This document shows positions 58,277 through 64,000 of a DNA stretch of 64,000 nucleotides, piece after piece. The stretch spans positions 2,339,807 to 2,403,806 of the forward strand of contig NC_133537.1 of assembly GCF_048544455.1 (NCBI RefSeq). The letters are read 5' to 3'. Source of the DNA: Silene latifolia. Its lineage: Eukaryota > Streptophyta > Magnoliopsida > Caryophyllales > Caryophyllaceae. The notes under the pieces were generated by a model that saw only the letters and a program-made list of their open reading frames with translations, was not told the origin of the DNA and did no database searches. The position numbers were made by a program, and so were the translations under genes. The first letter of the stretch is position 1; every line of letters begins with the position of its first letter.

Positions 58277-59562
58277 CCTATTATACATTTATATTACTCT
58301 CACATAGTGTGTGGCAAAGCACAGTTCATATTTAGTGTCATCATTCACCTATCTATTACCTAAATCATGTGTGGCAAAGCACAGTTCATATTTAGTGTTA
58401 TCATTCACCTATCTATTATCTAAATCATGTGTCCGCTTAAAATTCGACTTACATACGAAATATCCAACTCCCATGCAAAATAAATGCATTTACAACCAAA
58501 ATGCCCCAATCTTATGAGTCAATTATTATATATCCAAACGAAACGACCTATTTATCAATCAACAATGGTCAATGGGTCTCCCGTGTAACAAATCACAAAT
58601 TGTAATAGAGAAATCTGACCATTTTATAATAAAAAAAGTAATTATCTATAAACTTTTATTTATAGATACTCCCTCCCATCACTCTAAAGGAAACAATCCC
58701 TACTAAACTAAAAGAATAAGAAAACTTAATTTTTTTCCCGCCTAAATGCATTCTCCTATAAATAGGTCTATTTTTTTGTTATCTTACTTCACTACAATTC
58801 AATACATTAGTGGGCCAACGAAAAATTCAATGTCTAAGTATAATTTTTCCTGTAAAACAAGAAACTCGGTGGCCCCAAACATTGATATTTTATATTAATA
58901 TTATCTTAATTAATAATAATAGAATTTCCATATCTATATGCGCAATCTTTGACACAAGCAAATAAAATATTCAGTATCCTATATTTCTATACACAGAAAA
59001 GTTCTAACTCCAAACACTATAGAGTTTGTATAAAGTATAATATAAATTATAGAGTATAACTAATACAAATAAAATTTCCAAAATTTTATGATGTATAAAT
59101 AATTTTGATGTATAAATTAATTCTGCCATTTTAAATATTGTATAAAAATTACCTATGATGTATAAATAAATTTTGACATTGAAACTGAGTTTGATTAAAG
59201 CTAAGTAAAAAACCAACTAATTATATAAATAAAACATGTCAACTTCCCTCTTTTTAATCTTTCCATCTTATACAACTATACAAGCTAACATGTTTTAATG
59301 TCCAATATAAAAATGTGATATTATTATTGCCATTTTGTGCTTTTTTATATATTCTTTTCATTAAAAGATCTAGAATGTTATCATTATTTTTAATAATAAA
59401 AATAGGTTCATACAAAAATAACTTAATATAAAAGTCCTTTGAATAATAAACTTTTTTTTTATAATATTACTAACATTATAATCAGTACATCACAACATAC
59501 TATTATAACTACAACTCATTTATGTGAAAATTAAAGCTCAATTAATATAATCCTTACAAATA
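58277..59562. other. AT-rich sequence, probably the body of a Helitron-like element
   Basis: 58307-58428 holds a 63-base direct tandem duplication (GTGTGGCAAAGCACAGTTCA... twice). A lone Stowaway end (CTCCCTCCCATCACTCTAAA) is at 58674. The right part probably belongs to the element ending at 59590. Confidence 0.45.
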
Positions 59563-59590
59563 CCATGCTTTAGCACGGGATCTCAACTAG
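59563..59590 (+). mobile_element. Helitron 3' terminus
   Basis: CCATGCTTTAGCACGG forms a stem with one mismatch and a TTTA loop, followed by GATCTCAA and CTAG, with T at 59591. This is the standard 3' end of a Helitron. The 5' TC end was not located; the body should extend to the left. Confidence 0.6.
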
Positions 59591-59740
59591 TTACTATAAA
59601 CCGACCATCCACACCAAACTACTCCTTCCCTTTTTTTGCTAATGTTCTTCACTTTTACATTATTTGCAAGTGGGTAGTCTTAGATGACACAAATGCCCTT
59701 GCCTTTTCCACTTTTCCTTAATACTTATGCACACCCCGTT

Positions 59741-59852
59741 TTTTTTTGTTTTTTTTTTTTATTAGGTTAGAAAACTAGGTTGATCCTCTAGGGTAGGACC
59801 AACCTATCTCATCCTTTCGAATGAGGGAGGTAAGTTGAAGTCACCGGCTAAA
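59741..59852 (-). mobile_element. Short SINE with 16-bp target duplication
   Basis: A T-run (59738-59760) at the left and TTATGCACACCCCGTT on both flanks (59725-59740, 59853-59868) show a minus-strand retroinsertion of 112 bases. No clear box A is present, so it may be 5'-truncated. Same family as the copy split at 56315. Confidence 0.8.
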
Positions 59853-59868
59853 TTATGCACACCCCGTT

Positions 59869-60173
59869 GTTACCTTTGAAGTGGATGAGAGAGAGTACAT
59901 TTTAATTTTATCATAAAGTAGTCACTAGTCGCATTTTTTCGCTATACTTATAACGCGTCACAAACGAGAATTTGTGATCACTTTTTGTTTCAAAAGACAT
60001 TTTTTTTCATAATGAGCCTCGAAGACATTTTCCTAGAGATGATGCATGCACCATGCTATGAAGACTAAACCCAACCTATGACTAGTATGCTTGAATGTCT
60101 AGAGTTGGTAGATAATGTACAAGAGAGACCCTATGGACTTTGGACACTCCTAGAAATTCATATAGATAAGTAG
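59869..60173. other. Intergenic sequence
   Basis: Contains a worn GACGG-type tail (CGCGTCACAAACGAGAATTT). No gene. Confidence 0.5.
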
Positions 60174-60182
60174 TTATTATAT

Positions 60183-60932
60183 GGATTTTTTGTGAAACAC
60201 AACCTTTAATTTTTTTTTTTTGTGAAACACTACCTTTAAAAACAAAAATTGTAAAACACAATCTTTAAAAACCAAAAAGTTGCGAAACACTACTTTTTGG
60301 TCGGATTTCGTCAGCTATATTCATTTCCGATGTAATAATAGCTCGCACGTGTCATGTTTATTTGACTTTTTATGTTTTTTTGTTAGGTCCCCCTCCAATT
60401 AATCCCCCTCTTTCTTAATTCCCCCGGTAAAAGCTTCATCCCTCTTTATCTCACTGTCATCTACTTCACCACTTCTCTGCCTCTACTTTTCTAAATTTTC
60501 CCCTCTTTCTTTTCACAATGTTCAGTGACTGTTCAGAATCTTCGTCAACACCGCTTCTCAAATGTCGTTATGGCATCTCTGCCGCCTTAAAACTTTCATG
60601 ATGGAAAAAAAATCAATGAAGAAGGTTTCCAACATGTAAAAATTTGGGATTGTTTAAAGTGATTCCAGATCTAAATTTAAGTGAAATAAAATTGAAGGAA
60701 AACTTTGGACATCACACATTCACATGTGATAGAGTAATTGATTTTTTTGGTGCACTTATAGCGTATTTAATGGCGAGTTATCACCGGATTTTTATTAATT
60801 TGGTCAAACTCCGGCCTAAAAGTAGTGTTTTGCAACTTTTTTGTTTTTAAAGGTTGTGTTTTACAATTTTTGGTTTTAAAGGTAGTGTTTCGCAAAGAGT
60901 TTTTTTTAAAGGTTGTGTTTCACAAAAAATCC
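60183..60932. mobile_element. Mutator-like element with captured fragment, copy 2
   Basis: The 750-base element is flanked by a perfect 9-bp duplication TTATTATAT (60174-60182, 60933-60941). It is about 95% identical to copy 1 at 4852-5607 by eye, with the same orientation, terminal repeats and zinc-finger-like fragment. An open frame of 68 codons (from 60644; MGLFKVIPDLNLSEIKLKEN...) is shared with copy 1 and runs into the terminal repeat. Non-autonomous. Confidence 0.88.
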
Positions 60933-60941
60933 TTATTATAT

Positions 60942-61373
60942 TGGTAAATAATATTCCCTACATCTCAATCATTTGTCGCATCGTGGGACTATTACAAACT
61001 CACCTCCAGCCGATAATACTTCTCTACAATGATCCTCGATCCATCTTCCCTTCTTTCACCAATGTCGTTATCAATCCTCAAATTCGTTCTCATGTGACGT
61101 ATAATCATAACAGCGACGAATGACAGGAAAGAAGAAAGCAAGATATTATTTGAGTCTTGGATATGAAGTTACATCCTTAATTTCCGACAAAGATTAAAAA
61201 AAAAAAAGTACTGTAGCAAACATGATTCGGATTAAACAACACCCCCCTTTTTTACTACTAAGAGAATAAAACTTTTTAATAGTTTTCCCTCCAAAAGGAT
61301 TAAATAAGGAAATAAGACTTTAGTTTTATTAAATTATTATCTTTTAGTTAAGATATATAATCTTTAATCATTA
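60942..61373. other. Intergenic sequence
   Basis: No feature recognised. Confidence 0.5.
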
Positions 61374-61382
61374 TATTTTTTA

Positions 61383-61940
61383 GGAATATTCTACATGGTA
61401 CTCCTTAACTTTTCGACTTTCTACGTGGTACCCCTACACTTTTTAAAACATACTCCGTACATGGTACCCCTAATTATTGTCATTATCACTAATTACACCC
61501 CTAACTTTATTTTCCGTCAATTAAACTCAGTTTTAGGCATTAAGTGATAACTTGGGCGCGTAACCAAGCTTGTCATTTATCATCCAATGACATATGGACT
61601 CTATTAGGCTCAATATCCATCTCGATACTAATATTTATTGATATATATGGGCTAAAAAAATTTTGACGGAAAATTTATTGATCCCATGCCAAATTATCAC
61701 GTCGAAAGATGGAGATTGAGCCTAATAGAGTCCTAATGTCATGGGATGATAAATGACAAGCTCGGTTACGCGTCCAAGTAATCACTTAACGCATAAAACT
61801 GAGTTTAATTGACAGAAAATAAAGTTTAGGGGTGCACTTAGTGATAATGACAATAATTAGGGGCACCATGTATGTTTTAAAAAGTTTAGGGGTACCACGT
61901 AGAAAGTCGAAAAGTTGAGGGATACCATGTAGAATATCCC
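61383..61940. mobile_element. Foldback element with 9-bp target duplication
   Basis: Two inverted arms of about 240 bases (GGAATATTCTACATGGTACT...) are separated by a short AT-rich centre. TATTTTTTA flanks both ends (61374-61382, 61941-61949), pointing to the Mutator-like group. A transcript through it would form a long double-stranded stem. A TACTCCGTA lies at 61451-61459 in only one arm. Confidence 0.85.
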
Positions 61941-62119
61941 TATTTTTTAACTAAATTATAACACTTGGTTTTTTTAGCTTAATATACTTACATTTCACCA
62001 AGAAAAAAAAATACCGCATTTGAGGGCTTTGAACCAAACGCAATGGAAAAAGAAAAAGATGAGTCCTCCATTAATGGAACAAATGTGGAGGAGAGATTAA
62101 AAAAAAGAAGAGAGATTAA

Positions 62120-62997
62120 GGCCCTGTTCTTTCTGCCTTTTTAAAGCTGAACTGAACTTGGCTGAACTAAACTGAATGGAGCGGAGCTGAATTGAACTAA
62201 ATAGAGCTTAACTGAACTAAACTGATTGGAGCTGAACTGAACTGAAATAATAATAATAATATTAATATTAAATATAATAATAATAATAATTAATAATAAT
62301 TGTAATATAATAATAGTAATAATATTAATATTAATAATTACAACAACAACAACAAGGGCTGTTAATGAGACGAGACAGCTCACGAGCAACTCGAGCTTGG
62401 CTCGGTCAAAGCTCGGCTCGGGCTTGGCTTAAGAGCTTAACGAGTCAAGCCGAGCTAACGTTGACTCGGCTCGAAAAGCTCGTGAGCGGCTCGAACTTGT
62501 GTAATTAGATAAGATATTACTCATATTTTATAAAAATATATTGTGATGATTATATATTTTTATCACACATATAAAAAATATCTCATTGATTTTTCAATAT
62601 TTCTATATAAAACTTTTGAGCTTTGTTATTGAAAAAATCGAGAGAAAAAAAAAACGAAAATTCCACAAATATATATAGGCTCGAGTTGAGCTCGAGTTTG
62701 GCTCGAGCTCGCGTTAACGCTCGCAAGCTTGATAACGAGCACAATTTTTCCAAGATCGGGTAAGTTCGGCTCGAGCTCGAGTTTTACTTTATGAGCACAA
62801 GCCAAGCAAGGCTAAGCTCGGGCTCGGTTCGGCTCGTTAACACCCCTAACAACAACAACAATGATAATAATGGGTTGAATTTAGTGGAGCTGAGTTGAAC
62901 TGAGCAGAACTGAACTGGGCTGAATTGAATGGAGCTGAACTGAATTGAGCTGAGCTGAATTGAACTGAGCTAAAAATAAGCCAGAAAGAATAGGATC
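62120..62997. mobile_element. Harbinger-like MITE with CTGAA words, interrupted by another MITE
   Basis: GGCCCTGTTCTTTCTG at the left and CCAGAAAGAATAGGATC at the right are inverted, with TAA on both sides (62117-62119, 62998-63000). The arms are CTGAACTGAA iterations, with (AAT)n and (CAA)n between. The element at 62355-62847 sits inside. Confidence 0.7.
62355..62847. mobile_element. Nested MITE with iterated GGCTCG words
   Basis: AGGGCTGTTAATGAG at the left and CTCGTTAACACCCCT at the right are inverted; the arms are made of GCTCGGCTCG words, the centre is AT-rich. It lies inside a (CAA)n tract, so the AACAACAA on both sides may be an 8-bp target duplication or just the repeat. Confidence 0.75.
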
Positions 62998-63148
62998 TAA
63001 GAAATTAGAATGAAAATTTTTGAAGAAGAGATTAATGGAGGAAAAGAACAGTATTTAATGGAAAAAAGTAGCGGGGAACCGTTGCAAACCTAGCTTGTCA
63101 TAATTATTTACCTGCTTCAACCGTTTACAAAATGATCAATTCTGTTCT

Positions 63149-63881
63149 TTTTTTTTGGGTGCAAAAAAGGGAAAAATCCCCGACAAATAAAATAGAAACT
63201 AGCTAGAAACTAATCGAGGGAATGCGACCCCCAACAAGTCTTCTCTTAAAATAGCTCGAAGGCCATCGGGTGGCTCATCTATGAATGTCACGCTAGTCGA
63301 AGAATGAACTCCCGCGTTAGCTAGCCAATCTGCAGCGCGATTCGCCTCTCTAAAAACATGCTCAATGTGAACCGTCCATCCTGCCATTCCAATAAGCTCC
63401 TTGCAACGACTAACCAAAGGTCGGAGGCTATTGCTTAGGAGTTGGTCTTCCTTAATGAACCCGACACAAGGTTTGTTGTCCATATGGACGATAACCTTAG
63501 TAAAATTCATAGCTCTAGCCCGTTCTAACCCCACGACAACCGCTCTCATCTCCGCCTTCATCGATGTGCAAATGCCACAGGAAAAAAGAAAACCCGTGAT
63601 GAAATTACCCGTGTCATCCCGAAGTAATCCTCCACAGCCGGCTTCACCTGGGTTACCCTTGGAAGACCCATCCGTACTAAGAAGGACCCAACCATTAGGG
63701 GGAGTATTCCAGCGTATATATCGTTCCTCCAGCGAGGTACCTGGGCTTGGTATAAACAACGAGAACGGGTCTAAAGCGGACTTCGACATATCAAATTTGT
63801 GGTACAAAAAACGAATAGGATCGGTTGGATTGTCCTCTGCCCTTCCGAAAACTGCATTGTTTCTCCAACGCCATATCCACC
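63149..63881 (-). mobile_element. 5'-truncated LINE carrying an RNase H domain
   Basis: A minus-strand retroinsertion with TCAATTCTGTTCT on both flanks (63136-63148, 63882-63894) and a plus-strand T-run at the left as the poly-A tail. It encodes the C-terminal RNase H of a plant L1-type LINE: LLSTDGSSKGNPGEAGCGGL (first Asp), TSMKAEMRAVVVGLERA (Glu), VIVHMDNKPCVGF (Asp), EANRAADWLANAGV (Asp), so all four catalytic acids are kept, to a stop at 63199. The reverse transcriptase and ORF1 are missing. The first eight codons of the open frame (to 63903) lie in host DNA and are not part of the LINE. Confidence 0.88.
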
Positions 63882-64000
63882 TCAATTCTGTTCTATGAAA
63901 CATGATGCATAGTTGCTACTTGCTAGTAATCGTAGTTAAAGTTAATTCATAGGTTATTTTGAGAAGAACACTCATAATTATGAGTATTCCCGTTAAATAA

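Noticed and set aside
1-64000. CRISPR arrays, bacterial operons, riboswitches, phage genes
   Set aside because: None seen; intron-containing plant genes rule out a prokaryotic source, and the tandem repeats are microsatellites or transposon words.

Overview
The window looks like a plant nuclear genome. It is AT-rich, its genes are split by GT-AG introns, and it holds plant-only families: FUSCA3, STOMAGEN/EPFL9, a CYC/TB1-type TCP, a NETWORKED-like NAB protein and an EAR-motif C2H2 repressor. Between the genes it is packed with transposon debris. The repeat vocabulary suggests a eudicot, perhaps Caryophyllales, but that is an impression and not a test. All exon structures were worked out by hand from splice signals, reading phase and remembered family sequences; no search was run.

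Layout. 1-1237: a one-exon C2H2 zinc-finger repressor (686-1237) behind two G-boxes. 1.4-15.9 kb: no confident host gene; a Stowaway MITE, two copies of one minus-strand Helitron-like repeat, a Mutator-like element carrying a gene fragment, old LTR sequences, a LINE-derived retroinsertion and a hAT element. 15.9-23.5 kb: a CYSTM gene (+, three exons) and FUS3 (-, six exons), tail to tail; FUS3 has two upstream RY cores. 23.8-29.2 kb: nested Harbinger/Mutator-like elements, a foldback LTR derivative, and a 5S rRNA-like unit beside a tRNA-derived SINE. 29.8-32.4 kb: a NAB/NETWORKED-like gene (+) and EPFL9/STOMAGEN (-), tail to tail. 34.1-38.9 kb: a histidine-phosphatase (phosphoglycerate-mutase-like) gene (-) with a 3.5-kb intron. 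41.4-42.0 kb: a Cgr1-family nucleolar protein gene (+) with telo-boxes. 42.7-45.4 kb: a GT29 sialyltransferase-like gene (-) that appears broken. 49.4-50.2 kb: a CYC/TB1-type TCP gene (+). 50.2-64 kb: repeats only (SINEs, Stowaway, hAT, a second Mutator-like copy, a foldback element, nested MITEs, a 5'-truncated LINE).

The genes do not form a pathway or cluster; they are independent plant loci. Regulatory themes can still be read: RY cores at the embryo regulator FUS3, telo-boxes at the ribosome-biogenesis gene, G-boxes at the zinc-finger gene. The most unusual observations are a strong excess of the nonamer TACGGAGTA, which reads like a Stowaway excision scar; a pair of Mutator-like elements with exact 9-bp target duplications carrying what looks like a GRF-type zinc-finger fragment; many datable nested insertions; and a 5S-like unit joined to a SINE.
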